Below the pieces are notes generated by a model that saw only the letters and a list, made by a program, of their open reading frames with translations, ran no database searches and was not told the origin of the DNA. Below are positions 8,267-17,495 of a stretch of 64,000 nucleotides of DNA, piece by piece. Source of the stretch: Pseudomonadota bacterium (lineage in GTDB: Bacteria > Pseudomonadota > Alphaproteobacteria > Sphingomonadales > Sphingomonadaceae); NCBI GenBank assembly GCA_021849075.1, contig JAJZTH010000013.1:1-64000 (forward strand). Reading direction: 5' to 3'. The position numbers and the translations under genes are program-made. Position 1 is the stretch's first letter; every line of letters begins with the position of its first letter.

Positions 8267-8908
8267 ATGACGGACAGCAAAGCGCCCCTGATCTGCGGCC
8301 GAAGGGAAGCGCGCCGCCTGAATCGGCAGGATATGATCCTGACCGTGGCGCAGCGCTATTTCCTGGAACATGGCTATGCCGGGACGACCATGTCGGGCAT
8401 CGCCGCGACGCTGGGCGGATCCAAGGGGACGTTGTGGAATTACTATCCATCCAAGGAGCAGTTGTTCGCCGCTGTGCTGGATCGGGTGGCGGCCGCCTAT
8501 CGGGCGCAACTATCACAGATACTGGACCCGGACGCCGACTTGGCCGATACGCTGCGCCGCGCCTGTATCAGCCTGATAACCAAGGTGACGTCGCCTGACG
8601 CCATTGCGCTCCATCGGCTGATCATATCCGAAGGTGGCCGCTTCCCGGAACTGAGCCAGATTTTCTTTGAGCTTGCGCCGCGCAACACCCGGTCGATGAT
8701 GGCGCAATTTCTGGAGGGCGCCATGGCGCGCGGGCAATTGCGGCGCGACGATCCGCTCGACGCCGCCCGCGCGCTGATGGCATTGGGCATGGCGGGCAGC
8801 CATCACCAACTGCTGATGGCGCAGATCAAGGCGCCTGACCCCGCCCAGATCGAACAGGATGCGATCTTTGCCCTGGACCTGTTTCTGCGCGCCTATGCGC
8901 CGGATTGA
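8267..8908 (+). CDS. TetR/AcrR family transcriptional repressor, 213 aa
   Basis: Likely local repressor of the EmrAB/OMF exporter. The N-terminal helix-turn-helix is clear: ARRLNRQDMILTVAQRYFLE, then GYAGTTMSGIAATLGGSKGT and LWNYYPSKEQLF (about 14-70). The helical C-terminal domain should hold the ligand pocket and dimer interface. It is divergent from the pump operon with two near-identical dyads between them. There is almost no leader before ATG 8267, so it may be translated from a leaderless transcript. The inducing compound is unknown. Confidence 0.92.
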   Translation: MTDSKAPLICGRREARRLNRQDMILTVAQRYFLEHGYAGTTMSGIAATLGGSKGTLWNYYPSKEQLFAAVLDRVAAAYRAQLSQILDPDADLADTLRRACISLITKVTSPDAIALHRLIISEGGRFPELSQIFFELAPRNTRSMMAQFLEGAMARGQLRRDDPLDAARALMALGMAGSHHQLLMAQIKAPDPAQIEQDAIFALDLFLRAYAPD

Positions 8909-9024
8909 AAGCCGGCCCTGAAAAGACGCTGATTTACGCATTTCTCACACGCGCGCCGCCCCGCGCCATTAACCATTTCTTTGCGCGCCCTGCCTATGCT
9001 TGTCGGACCAGGAAGGTGGACAAG

Positions 9025-9642
9025 ATGCAGTTCTTCAAGCGCAATCGCAGTTCCGACAGGATCGGTGATCCGGTGCGCACGCAATCCCAGCGGCGACTGC
9101 GCGTTCTGCTGGTCGATGAAAACCCCACTGCCCGCGCCGTGATCGCGCGCCGCCTGTCCCATCTCAACTATGATGTCGCGCTGGCCGAAAATGGCTTCAC
9201 CGCACTGACCATGTTGCTGACCCGCCCAGTCGACGTGATCCTGATCGACATGGGCCTGCTGATGCTGCCGGCGGTGACGGTGATGCGCGAAATCCGTGCA
9301 TCCAACCTGGCCGGCAAAGCCTGTTGCGTGATGATCGCCGGTCAGGCCGACAGCCAGTCCACGATCGAGGCGCTGGAGGCCGGCGCGGACGACCATATCG
9401 TCAAGCCGTTCGATTTCGATGTGCTGGACGCGCGGCTGCGCCATTTGTGCCAGCGCGCCGACGAAATGGGCGCGCTGACCCGGCACAATGCCGAGCTGGA
9501 CGCGCGCATTGCCCGGCGCGCGGTGGAACTGGGCGAAACTCGCGAAACGCTGCGCGAAATGCAGGAAGACCGGGCGCGCCTCGTCTCCTCTATCCGGGCG
9601 TTGCAGGACGAAGTCGCCCGGCTCCAGTCAGCCCAGGCTTAA
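9025..9642 (+). CDS. Receiver-domain protein with C-terminal coiled coil, 205 aa
   Basis: A single response-regulator receiver domain (about 25-140) without a DNA-binding output. The acidic pocket residue Asp31, the phospho-acceptor Asp75 (ILIDMG) and the conserved Lys127 (HIVKPFD) are present, so it should be phosphorylatable. The C-terminus (about 150-205) is a heptad-like stretch rich in Arg, Glu and Leu, probably a coiled coil for protein contacts. ATG 9025 has a strong ribosome site (AGGAAGGTGGA, 9010-9020). No kinase is adjacent. Its 3' end overlaps the convergent siroheme-type gene by 15 bases. Its pathway is not known. Confidence 0.85.
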   Translation: MQFFKRNRSSDRIGDPVRTQSQRRLRVLLVDENPTARAVIARRLSHLNYDVALAENGFTALTMLLTRPVDVILIDMGLLMLPAVTVMREIRASNLAGKACCVMIAGQADSQSTIEALEAGADDHIVKPFDFDVLDARLRHLCQRADEMGALTRHNAELDARIARRAVELGETRETLREMQEDRARLVSSIRALQDEVARLQSAQA

Positions 9643-10386
9643 CCAGAGCGACAGACCAGCAGCAGGCTTTTCCGGCGGCGCATCGACCATGATCCGCACC
9701 GCATCGGCGCGGGCGCGATCGAGAAGCACGGCCGGCACATTGGCGGCATGGTAGATGCTGTCCGCCTCCCCGAGCAGCCGCGCAGCGCGCAGGGTCAGTT
9801 CCTCCGGGTCGGTTGACAGCAACCGGATCGCCACCAGTTGCGATCGGACGACAGCCCCGCCCCCGTCGATCCAGCCCGGCACGGCATCGACCGCGCCTTC
9901 CGTCAGCGGATCGATCGGCCCGCCGGGGGCCAATCCCGCATCGATCGCCCGCCGCCGCGCGCCAGCATCCGGCCAGCGTGCCCGGATCGCCCCGCGCGCA
10001 TCGAACAAAGCCTGCGCCAGCGCGCCGAGCCGCGCCGGCAGCATCGCCTCCAGCCGTTGCCGCAGCGCCTTGGCGAGGCCCGCCGACGCGCCCGCCGTGC
10101 CGATGGCGATCAGCACCGGATCGCGATCCACGATCGCGGGCAGGGTGAAATCGCACAGGTCCGGCTGATCGGTCGCATTGACCAATATGCCGCGCGCGCG
10201 CAGCCGCGCGACGGTCGCCGCATCGCCATCCGACACGATGGCGATGCGCGCATCGCCATCATCCTCAGCCACGATCCGCGCGCCGGCCCGTTCCAGCAGG
10301 CGGCGCTTGGCGTCGGCCGCATCGCCCTGCCCGGTCAGGATGACCGGCCGGCCCGTCACCATCAGGAAGACGGGCAGGCTGCGCAT
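9628..10386 (-). CDS. Siroheme-synthase-like (precorrin-2 dehydrogenase/ferrochelatase) with remnant SUMT region, 252 aa
   Basis: The N-terminal half resembles the Met8/CysG Rossmann domain that oxidises precorrin-2 and inserts iron (LTGQGDAADAKRRLLERAGA at 18-37, then TDQPDLCDFTLPAIV). From about residue 184 the sequence resembles the start of uroporphyrinogen methyltransferase (DPEELTLRAARLLGEADSIY), but the SAM-binding Gly-Pro-Gly loop is missing and the protein stops about 200 residues early. It thus looks like a CysG that lost its methyltransferase part. The start overlaps the lysA stop (TAATG). Methylation would have to come from a separate enzyme elsewhere. Confidence 0.82.
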   Translation of the reverse strand: MRSLPVFLMVTGRPVILTGQGDAADAKRRLLERAGARIVAEDDGDARIAIVSDGDAATVARLRARGILVNATDQPDLCDFTLPAIVDRDPVLIAIGTAGASAGLAKALRQRLEAMLPARLGALAQALFDARGAIRARWPDAGARRRAIDAGLAPGGPIDPLTEGAVDAVPGWIDGGGAVVRSQLVAIRLLSTDPEELTLRAARLLGEADSIYHAANVPAVLLDRARADAVRIMVDAPPEKPAAGLSLWLSLG

Positions 10387-11648
10387 TAGGCGACCCAGTC
10401 GGGGATGATGTCTGCGTCGATCAGCGCCTGGACCGGCGGCCGTTCCCGCACCACCGCCCATTTGTCGCCCGACACCAGCACTTCGGGGGTCAGCGGCCGG
10501 CTGTTATAGGTGCCCGCCATGGTCGCGCCATAAGCGCCCGCGGTCATGAAGGCGACCAGATCGCCCGCCTGCACCACATCCATGTCGCGATGCATGGCGA
10601 AGGTGTCGCCGGTTTCGCACACCGGACCCACGACATTGGCGGTTTCCCGCACGCCCGCCGGCTTCACCGCGCGAATATCATGCCAGGCGTCATAGAGGCT
10701 GGGGCGCATCAGATCGTTCATCGCCGCGTCGACGATGACGAAGGGGGCCTGCGCGCCCTGCTTCACGCGCACCACGCGCGACAGCAGCACGCCGGCATTG
10801 CCCACGATCACCCGGCCCGGTTCAAACATCAGCCGCACCGGCCAGCCCTGCGTCACGCGCGTCACCATCGCGCCATAGTCGGCGGGGCTGGGCGGCAAAG
10901 GCTGCGAGGGATCATAAGGCACGCCAAGGCCGCCCCCCAGGTCCGCCGTGCGAATGTCATGGCCCGCCGCGCGCAGTTCCGCGATCAGCGCGCCGACCTT
11001 GACGAAGGCGGCCTCCAGCGGGGCGAGGTCGGTCAACTGGCTGCCGATGTGAACGGCAACGCCCTGTACGTCGAGACCCGGCAGGTCGCGCGCGGCGGCA
11101 TAGCTTTCCAGCGCGCGGGCATAGGGAATGCCGAACTTGTTTTCCGACTTGCCGGTCGAAATCTTGGCATGGGTGCCGGCGTCGACATCGGGGTTGATGC
11201 GATAGGCGACGGGCGCCTTCTTGCCCATCGAGACAGCGACTTCGGAGAGCATTTCCGCTTCCGGTTCGCTTTCCAGATTAAACTGGTAGATGCCCTGTTC
11301 CAGCGCCAGCCGCATCTCATCGGCGGTCTTGCCAACGCCGGAAAATACGATGCGGTCCGCGGGGATGCCCGCCGCCACCGCGCGCAACAATTCGCCGCCC
11401 GACACCACGTCCGCGCCCAGACCCAGCTTCGCCAGCGTCGCCAGCACAGCGGCGTTGGGATTGGATTTGACCGCAAAGGCGATCAGCGGGTCGGCGAGTT
11501 GCGACAGCCCGTCACGAAATACGGTGACATGGCGCTCCAGCGTGGCGGTGGAGTAAATATAGACGGGCGTGCCGACCGCCTGCGCGATCGCATCCATCGG
11601 CACCTGCTCCACTTGCATGGCGCCGTCGACATAAGTGAAATGATCCAA
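10386..11648 (-). CDS. lysA: Diaminopimelate decarboxylase, 420 aa
   Basis: Last step of lysine synthesis: PLP-dependent decarboxylation of meso-diaminopimelate. It belongs to fold type III. The PLP lysine is K61 in FAVKSNPN, the glycine-rich phosphate loop is DLGGGLGVPY, and the catalytic cysteine motif GPVCETGD is near 345. The family N-terminus (DHFTYVDG) follows a TTG at 11646-11648 with AGGAAC upstream, so a TTG start is preferred; the nearest upstream in-frame start would add 29 unconserved residues. It is flanked by the siroheme-like gene (1-base overlap) and the LptM-like lipoprotein. Confidence 0.95.
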   Translation of the reverse strand: MDHFTYVDGAMQVEQVPMDAIAQAVGTPVYIYSTATLERHVTVFRDGLSQLADPLIAFAVKSNPNAAVLATLAKLGLGADVVSGGELLRAVAAGIPADRIVFSGVGKTADEMRLALEQGIYQFNLESEPEAEMLSEVAVSMGKKAPVAYRINPDVDAGTHAKISTGKSENKFGIPYARALESYAAARDLPGLDVQGVAVHIGSQLTDLAPLEAAFVKVGALIAELRAAGHDIRTADLGGGLGVPYDPSQPLPPSPADYGAMVTRVTQGWPVRLMFEPGRVIVGNAGVLLSRVVRVKQGAQAPFVIVDAAMNDLMRPSLYDAWHDIRAVKPAGVRETANVVGPVCETGDTFAMHRDMDVVQAGDLVAFMTAGAYGATMAGTYNSRPLTPEVLVSGDKWAVVRERPPVQALIDADIIPDWVA

Positions 11649-11700
11649 GGTCTGTTCCTGCGTCTTCGATCTAAAGAATATTCTGCATCGAACCCAATTT

Positions 11701-11802
11701 CCGTTCGCCCTGTTCAGACGAGTCACTTGTCTCATCTGAATGTCGAAGGGCTGCTCTTTTCTTCGAGAAAGTGCAGGGCTTCGACAAGCTCAGCCCGAAC
11801 GG
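11701..11802. repeat. Paired inverted REP-like elements (BIME-like) with inner hairpin
   Basis: CCGTTCGCCCTG at 11701 and GCTTCGACAAGCTCAGCCCG at 11779 are opposite-facing copies of the short repeat. Between them a stem-loop (11713-11740) has arms TTCAGACGAGTCA and TGTCTCATCTGAA. The composite lies between lysA and the lipoprotein gene. An equivalent composite lies upstream of murJ (48346-48450). Confidence 0.8.
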
Positions 11803-11820
11803 TTCTTGATATTAGGCGTT

Positions 11821-12087
11821 CTATTTCGGCGCCTTTTCGGGCGGAAGGTCGAATTCGTCATTGCCGCGCTGGCGCGACTGGGTGAGCAATTCGACGCTGC
11901 GTTCCGGGCGCGCCTGAATGGAAGGCTGCATCAAATCGGCGGCGGTCGGCGCGGTCGCTGCGCCCACCGGCACGGCCGGCAGATTCTGGCCCTGGACGGG
12001 TTTGAGCGGCTGACGCCCGCCACAAGCCGTCAGAGTGAGGGCCAGCGCCGTCAGTCCCAGCCCGGCGAGCGTGCGCATGTTTGTCAT
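11821..12087 (-). CDS. Small LptM-like (YifL) lipoprotein, 88 aa
   Basis: A short secreted lipoprotein: signal [18 protein letters not shown] with lipobox LTAC, followed by a Pro/Gln/Ala-rich, probably disordered tail. Position and form match the small lipoprotein found beside lysine-pathway genes in many proteobacteria. In E. coli the YifL protein, renamed LptM, helps LptD mature. Its ATG overlaps the argH stop (ATGA), and AAGGAA lies about six bases upstream inside argH, so expression is coupled to argH. The LptM role is inferred from size and location only. Confidence 0.75.
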   Translation of the reverse strand: MTNMRTLAGLGLTALALTLTACGGRQPLKPVQGQNLPAVPVGAATAPTAADLMQPSIQARPERSVELLTQSRQRGNDEFDLPPEKAPK

Positions 12088-13451
12088 CCCAGTTCCTTCT
12101 TCGCGTCGGCGATGCGCGCCCGCACCTGCGCCGGGGCTGTGCCGCCATGGCTCTGGCGGCTGGCAACCGACGCATCCACGGTCAGCACCGCGTAGATGCG
12201 ATCGTCGATGCGCGCATCGATATCCTTGAGCGTTTCCAGCGGCAGCTGGTCCAGCGGCACGGCCGCCGCCTCCGCCGCCGCCACCGCGCGGCCGGTGATA
12301 TGGTGCGCCTCACGGAAAGGAATGCCGCCTTCGCGCACCAGCCAGTCGGCAAGGTCGGTGGCGGTCGCAAAGCCGCTTTCGGCAAGGCCGCGCATCCGGT
12401 CGGTGCGGAACGTCACCGTTTCGATCATGCCGGTCATCGCCGCGATCGACAGGCCCAGCAGGTCGTGCGCTTCGAACACGGGCGGCTTGTCGTCCTGCAT
12501 ATCCTTCGAATAAGCGAGCGGCAGGCCCTTCATCGTGACGCACAGCGCGGTCATGCAGCCCATGATGCGACCGGCATGGCCGCGCACCAGTTCGGCCGCA
12601 TCGGGATTGCGCTTTTGCGGCATGATCGAACTGCCGGTCGAATAGGCGTCAGGCAGGTTCACGAAGCCGAAGGGCTGACTGGCCCAGATGATGAACTCTT
12701 CCGCCAGGCGCGACAGATGCAGCGACGCCTGCGTCGCCGCCATCAGATAATCGAGCGCGAAGTCGCGATCGGACACGCTGTCCAGACTGTTGTCGGTCGG
12801 CTTGGCGAAGCCCAGCGCGGCGGCCGTCATGTGGCGATCGGTCGGGAAGCCGGTGCCGGCCAGCGCCGCTGCGCCCAGCGGGCACTCATTGAGGCGCGCG
12901 CGCGCATCGGCAAAGCGGCTGCGATCGCGGCGCACCATTTCATAATAGGCCATCAGATGATGACCCAAAGTCACTGGCTGCGCCGATTGCAGATGGGTGA
13001 AGCCGGGCATCACCGCATCGGCATTCTCTTCCGCCCGCGCCACCAGCGCGCGCTGGAGGCCGAGCAGGCCCGCCTCCACCTCATCAATGGCGTCGCGCAC
13101 CCACAGGCGAAAATCGGTCGCCACCTGATCATTGCGGCTGCGCGCGGTGTGCAGGCGGCCCGCCGCCGGGCCGATCAGTTCGGCAAGGCGCGATTCCGTG
13201 ACCATATGGATGTCTTCCAGGTCCAGATTGACCGGCACGCCGTTCGCTTCATATTCGGCGGCGATGGTGTCGAGTCCCGCGGAAATCGCGTGCGCATCAT
13301 CCTGCGAAACGATGCCCTGTTTGGCCAGCATCGCGACATGCGCCTTGGACCCGGCGATATCCTGTTTCCACAATCGCTTGTCGAAGGGGATGGAGGCATT
13401 TATCTCTCGCATGATCGATGCCGGGCCGGCCGCGAACCGGCCGCCCCACAT
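12084..13451 (-). CDS. argH: Argininosuccinate lyase, 455 aa
   Basis: Final step of arginine synthesis, splitting argininosuccinate to arginine and fumarate. It belongs to the fumarase/aspartase superfamily. The family start [10 protein letters not shown], the [13 protein letters not shown] region and the signature [11 protein letters not shown] that carries the catalytic serine loop are all present, and the length is normal. It is followed with a four-base overlap by the LptM-like lipoprotein, then lysA. The divergent TlpA-like gene begins within about 20 bases, so promoters must overlap coding sequence or be very compact. Confidence 0.96.
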   Translation of the reverse strand: MWGGRFAAGPASIMREINASIPFDKRLWKQDIAGSKAHVAMLAKQGIVSQDDAHAISAGLDTIAAEYEANGVPVNLDLEDIHMVTESRLAELIGPAAGRLHTARSRNDQVATDFRLWVRDAIDEVEAGLLGLQRALVARAEENADAVMPGFTHLQSAQPVTLGHHLMAYYEMVRRDRSRFADARARLNECPLGAAALAGTGFPTDRHMTAAALGFAKPTDNSLDSVSDRDFALDYLMAATQASLHLSRLAEEFIIWASQPFGFVNLPDAYSTGSSIMPQKRNPDAAELVRGHAGRIMGCMTALCVTMKGLPLAYSKDMQDDKPPVFEAHDLLGLSIAAMTGMIETVTFRTDRMRGLAESGFATATDLADWLVREGGIPFREAHHITGRAVAAAEAAAVPLDQLPLETLKDIDARIDDRIYAVLTVDASVASRQSHGGTAPAQVRARIADAKKELG

Positions 13452-13470
13452 GCTGTTGGAGCCTGCTTCC

Positions 13471-14085
13471 GTGATATCGTCATTCCGCGCGCTAATGATA
13501 CTGCTCCTGCCTGCCGCTCTGGCGGCCTGCGATAGGCAATCCCAAGCCCCGGAGCAAGATAATGCAGCCAGCAGCGGCGAGGTTGCGCCGACATCCGGTG
13601 AGGCGACCGGCAACGGCGCGAAGGCGGAGCCGGTCTATCGACTGGATCGCAGCAAGGCCGGCACGCCCGCCCCAGCCTTCGCCTTCCTCGACCCCGATGG
13701 CGGCGAGAAGAGGTTGCAGGACTTTGCCGGCAAGCCGATGCTGGTCAACCTGTGGGCGACATGGTGCGCGCCGTGCATCGCGGAAATGCCGATGCTGGAC
13801 CGGGTGGCGGCAACCCTGGGGCCAAAGGGGCTGGCCGTGCTGACCATATCCCAGGACAATCAGGGGCTGAAGGCGGCAAAGCCCTTTTTCGAAAAGCACA
13901 AGCTGCCCCATCTGCGCGCCTATGCCGACCCGGAGACGCAGCTGGGCTTTGCCTATGCCACCGGCCTGCTGCCCACCACGATCATCTATGACCGGCGGGG
14001 CAAGGAAATGGTCCGCGTGATCGGGGCGCTGGACTGGGACGGGGCCGAGGCGAAGGCGCTGATCGACGCCGCCATGGCGTCCTGA
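13471..14085 (+). CDS. TlpA-family thioredoxin-like lipoprotein, 204 aa
   Basis: A periplasmic membrane-anchored thiol-disulfide protein. A short signal ([13 protein letters not shown]) ends in a lipobox Cys at about residue 20. A low-complexity linker follows, then a thioredoxin fold with WCAPC (98-102) and a cis-proline region (LLPTTIIYD). GTG 13471 is preferred because GGAG (13458-13461) precedes it at good distance. An in-frame ATG at 13450 would overlap the argH start codon and has no ribosome site. Such proteins serve cytochrome c maturation or general periplasmic reduction; the substrate is unknown. Confidence 0.85.
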   Translation: MISSFRALMILLLPAALAACDRQSQAPEQDNAASSGEVAPTSGEATGNGAKAEPVYRLDRSKAGTPAPAFAFLDPDGGEKRLQDFAGKPMLVNLWATWCAPCIAEMPMLDRVAATLGPKGLAVLTISQDNQGLKAAKPFFEKHKLPHLRAYADPETQLGFAYATGLLPTTIIYDRRGKEMVRVIGALDWDGAEAKALIDAAMAS

Positions 14086-14325
14086 AAAGAACAGGCGACA
14101 GATAACGAAACAAGACGAAAAATCCGCCATGCCACATGGATTGCAGCAGCCCTGCGATCACTTTTGTTTCGGCACTAGTGCAGACATGCTACAATTTTCA
14201 TGCACAAAGAATAAATTGAGCAAAACCGGCAGTTTTTGACGAAATTTTGTGCAGCGCAGTAGAGGGTTTTCTTCCCCCCATCGTCCAATCCCCTGTCATC
14301 CATAATGCATAAACAGGGGGCATGA
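14086..14325. other. AT-rich leader/promoter region of the TonB receptor
   Basis: A non-coding region with an AT-rich core. TGCACAAA (14201-14208) and TTTGTGCA (14246-14253) form a perfect eight-base inverted pair 37 bases apart, flanking possible -35 hexamers (TTGAGC, TTGACG). AGGGGG (about 14314-14319) is the ribosome site for the receptor. Confidence 0.45.
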
Positions 14326-16959
14326 ATGACGCGACTTTCCGCGCTTAAACTTTCCTTTATTCTGGCGTCGTCCTGGTCGGCCTGCGCCATGGCGCAGGAT
14401 GCGCCGCAAGAACCGCAGACAGAAGACGGCGCCGCCATCATCGTGACCGGCACCCGCCTGACCGGCATGAAGGCCGCCGACAGCCCGGCGCCGATCCAGT
14501 TGCTGGGCGCCGACGCGATCCAGCGCACCGGATCGCCCGACGTGATCCAGAGCCTGGCCCAGAACCTTCCGTCGGTGCAGGCGCAGGCGTTCGGCTCCGA
14601 CCTTCAGGCCCACAACCTGCAGATGAAGCTGCGCGGCCTGTCCCCCAACCACACGTTGATCCTGGTCAATGGCAAGCGCCGGCACGGCACCGCCAACGTA
14701 TCGGTCGCCGGTGGCCCCTTCGGCGGTTCGGCCGCCCCGGACATCAGCTTCATTTCGCCCGATTCGATCGAGCGCGTCGAAGTGCTGCAGGACGGTGCCG
14801 CCGCCCAATATGGTACGGACGCGATTGCCGGCGTCATCAACTTCATCCAGAAGAAGCGCGACCATGGCGGGTCGATCAACGCCACGGCGGGCGAATATTA
14901 TGATGGCGGCGGCAAGACCTATGCCATTGGCGGCGACATCGGCCTGGCCCCGTTCGAAGGTGCCTACCTGAACATCGCCGCGCAGAAGAAGCGCAAGGGG
15001 TATAGCTTCCGCGGCGACCTGAACCCGGAATCGACGTCGCTCGTCACGCGCTACCCGGAAATCGCCGAACTGGCCGGCTATCCCTACACCAACCGCATCG
15101 CCGGCGACCCGCAGATCAACCAGACGGTCGTCAGCTATAATGCCGGCTATGAATTTGGCGAATTCGAAGTCTACAGCTTCGGCAGCTATGGCCACAAGAA
15201 GGCCCGCGCCTGGGAAAATACCCGCAACCCGACCGTCGTATCGAAGACCGTCGACCCCGACGGCAGCTTCGTCGCCCCGGCCGACCGCAATGGCGACGAA
15301 ACCACCGTCCTCCTCTATCCGGGCGGTTTCCAGCCGCGCGAAATGGTGGACGAAACCGACTATAGCTTCACCGGCGGCTTCAAGGGCATGCTGGGCGACA
15401 CGACGTTCGATTTCGCATCGACCTATGGCAAGGACATCGTCCGCGTGAACGTCGAAAATTCGGCGAACTCGCAGCTCTATCGCGACACCGGCTTCACCCC
15501 GACATTCTTCCACAATGGCGATTTCAAGGCGACCCAGTGGAGCAACACGCTGGACCTGACGCACCAGTTCGACGTGGGTCTGGCCGAACCGATCAACATC
15601 GCGGCGGGCCTGGAATATCGGCGCGAAACCTATGCCATCGTGTCGGGCGACCCAGCGTCCTATTATGGCGCGGGCGCACAGTCCTTCTTCGGCTACTCGC
15701 CCAACGACGCGGGCAAATATAGCCGCAAGAACTTCTCGCAATATCTGGACATCAGCCTGAAGCCGACGGAAAACTGGCTGGTCGACGGCGCGGTGCGCCA
15801 CGAACATTATAGCGACTTTGGCGACACCACCGTGTTCAAGCTGACCAGCCGCTATGACTTTTCCGACGCGATCGCCGTGCGCGGCACCGTCAGCACCGGC
15901 TTCCGGGCGCCGACGCTGGCCGAAGGCGGCTATTCGGGCATCAACGTCGGCCCGAGCGGTGTTTCGGGCGTGCTGCCCGCCAGTTCGGCGGCGGCGCAGG
16001 CCCTGGGCTTTGGCGGCCTGAAGCCTGAAAAGTCGACCAACTTCAGCGCCGGCCTGGTGCTGAACCCGCTGCCCAAGCTGACCATCACGCTGGACGCCTA
16101 TCACATCACGATCCGCGACCGCATCGTGATCTCCTCGTCCTTCTATGGCTTCCGTGGTCAGTTCTGCCCCGAAGGCTACCGGGAATCGGGCGCGTTCGAC
16201 GCCACCCGCTGCAACGCCTATAATGCGTCGGCCTATGCGCTCAACAACCAGCAGGCCGTGCTGGACGCCGTTGCCGGCGCATTGGGTGGGGAAATCCCCA
16301 GCTATGTGCTGCAAAACACCAACGGCACCCGCAATATCGACGGTAGCGTCGCGGTCCAGACCTTTGCCAATGGCGTGAAGATGCGCACCACCGGCATCGA
16401 TCTGGTCGCCAACTATGCCACCGATCTGGGCGACTGGGGCAATATCGACTGGTCCTACACGGCGAATTACAACAAGAACAAGGTGCTCAAGGTCGCGGCT
16501 CCGCCATCGACCCTGAACGTCGCCGGCGCTGCGCTGATCGATCGCTACAGCGTTGCGCAGCTGGAAAACAGCACGCCCAAATTCCGGGCGACGCTGGGCG
16601 CATTCTGGACGCTGGGCAAGTTCAGCGCCAATCTGCGCGAAAGCTATTATGGTTCGGTCTATGCGCTGGAAGTGTCGTCGGGCAACGGCCCGCTGGCCGG
16701 CGCGGACACCCGCACCTATGTGAAGAAGGCGTTCGTCACCGATCTGGAGCTGAGCTACAAGATCGCCGAACCCATCAAGCTGTCGATCGGCGCGAACAAT
16801 CTGTTCAACAAATATCCGACCGAACGCTCTTATGTGAATATCCGCGGACCGCAGCTGGCGGGCAATTCGCGGACCTATTCGACCAACCTCTATCCCAACT
16901 TCTCGCCCTACGGCATCAACGGCGGCTATTATTACGCCCGCATCAACATCAACTGGTAA
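14326..16959 (+). CDS. TonB-dependent outer membrane receptor, 877 aa
   Basis: An outer-membrane beta barrel with N-terminal plug that imports a ligand using TonB-ExbB-ExbD energy. A signal peptide ends near AMAQ (24). A TonB-box-like IIVTGTR is at about 38-44, and the plug domain includes PDVIQSLAQNLPSVQAQ, LRGLSPNHTLILVNGKRR and the VEVLQDGAAAQYGTDAIAGV signature. The C-terminus ends in aromatic Trp after ININ, as needed for barrel assembly. It has no linked sigma/anti-sigma pair. The ligand is unknown; sphingomonads carry many such receptors for glycans, siderophores and aromatics. A strong terminator follows at once. Confidence 0.94.
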   Translation: MTRLSALKLSFILASSWSACAMAQDAPQEPQTEDGAAIIVTGTRLTGMKAADSPAPIQLLGADAIQRTGSPDVIQSLAQNLPSVQAQAFGSDLQAHNLQMKLRGLSPNHTLILVNGKRRHGTANVSVAGGPFGGSAAPDISFISPDSIERVEVLQDGAAAQYGTDAIAGVINFIQKKRDHGGSINATAGEYYDGGGKTYAIGGDIGLAPFEGAYLNIAAQKKRKGYSFRGDLNPESTSLVTRYPEIAELAGYPYTNRIAGDPQINQTVVSYNAGYEFGEFEVYSFGSYGHKKARAWENTRNPTVVSKTVDPDGSFVAPADRNGDETTVLLYPGGFQPREMVDETDYSFTGGFKGMLGDTTFDFASTYGKDIVRVNVENSANSQLYRDTGFTPTFFHNGDFKATQWSNTLDLTHQFDVGLAEPINIAAGLEYRRETYAIVSGDPASYYGAGAQSFFGYSPNDAGKYSRKNFSQYLDISLKPTENWLVDGAVRHEHYSDFGDTTVFKLTSRYDFSDAIAVRGTVSTGFRAPTLAEGGYSGINVGPSGVSGVLPASSAAAQALGFGGLKPEKSTNFSAGLVLNPLPKLTITLDAYHITIRDRIVISSSFYGFRGQFCPEGYRESGAFDATRCNAYNASAYALNNQQAVLDAVAGALGGEIPSYVLQNTNGTRNIDGSVAVQTFANGVKMRTTGIDLVANYATDLGDWGNIDWSYTANYNKNKVLKVAAPPSTLNVAGAALIDRYSVAQLENSTPKFRATLGAFWTLGKFSANLRESYYGSVYALEVSSGNGPLAGADTRTYVKKAFVTDLELSYKIAEPIKLSIGANNLFNKYPTERSYVNIRGPQLAGNSRTYSTNLYPNFSPYGINGGYYYARININW

Positions 16960-16983
16960 GCGATTGCCAATTGCTAACATGGG

Positions 16984-17016
16984 GGCCGCGCATCACGATG
17001 CGCGGCCTTCTTTTTG
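16984..17016 (+). terminator. Rho-independent terminator after TonB receptor
   Basis: GGCCGCGCATC (16984-16994) and GATGCGCGGCC (16997-17007) form an 11-base-pair stem with a minimal loop, followed by TTCTTTTT. Confidence 0.9.
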
Positions 17017-17029
17017 CCTGGAGACGATG

Positions 17030-17467
17030 ATGAAACTGCCGATCGCCCTGACGCTGGCCCTGCTCGCCACACCGGCCACGGCCCTCGCCCAACCCGCACC
17101 GGCGCCGCAAAGCCTGCCGGCCAAGCTGCCCTTCTCGCCAGCGGTGCGGGCGGGCGACCTCTTGTTCCTGTCGGGCCAGATCGGGCAGGCGCCTGAAGGC
17201 ATGGACCGGCATAAGGAAGGGTTTGACGCGGCGGTGAAGGGCGCAATGGATTCGATCGGCCGGATATTGAAGGATAATGGCCTGGACTTCGGCCATGTCG
17301 TCAAATGCACGGTGATGCTGGACGATATGGCCGACTGGCCCCGCTTCAATGCGGCCTATACCCCCTATTTTGACGGCAAGCGCCTGCCCGCGCGCAGCGC
17401 CTTTGGCGCGGATGGGCTGGCGGCAGGCGCGCCGCTGGAGGTGGAGTGCATCGCGTCGTTCAGATGA
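17030..17467 (+). CDS. Exported RidA/Rid-family protein, 145 aa
   Basis: The body is a RidA (YjgF/YER057c) fold, a trimeric enamine/imine deaminase family that normally works in the cytosol. Conserved features include LLFLSGQIG, GILKDNG-like helix IGRILKDNGLDF, VKCTVMLDD and PARSAFG with the catalytic-position Arg122. Unusually, it carries a clear signal peptide (MKLPIALTLALLATPATALA, cleavage near residue 20), so it should act in the periplasm. ATG 17030 is chosen because GGAG is seven bases upstream. It follows the receptor gene but is separated from it by a terminator. Substrate unknown. Confidence 0.85.
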   Translation: MKLPIALTLALLATPATALAQPAPAPQSLPAKLPFSPAVRAGDLLFLSGQIGQAPEGMDRHKEGFDAAVKGAMDSIGRILKDNGLDFGHVVKCTVMLDDMADWPRFNAAYTPYFDGKRLPARSAFGADGLAAGAPLEVECIASFR

Positions 17468-17495
17468 GGGGGTGGCGTGTGCTTTCGGCGCGCTC

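Noticed and set aside
3975-8908. Efflux cluster as a transferred resistance island
   Set aside because: Base composition matches the surroundings and there are no mobile-element borders. EmrAB-OMF-TetR sets are common chromosomal genes in sphingomonads.
14296-16980. Very long open frame antisense to the TonB receptor
   Set aside because: It mirrors the receptor's codon periodicity in high-GC DNA, is rich in Arg, Ala and Gly, and has no recognisable domain. The receptor on the other strand is clearly coding.
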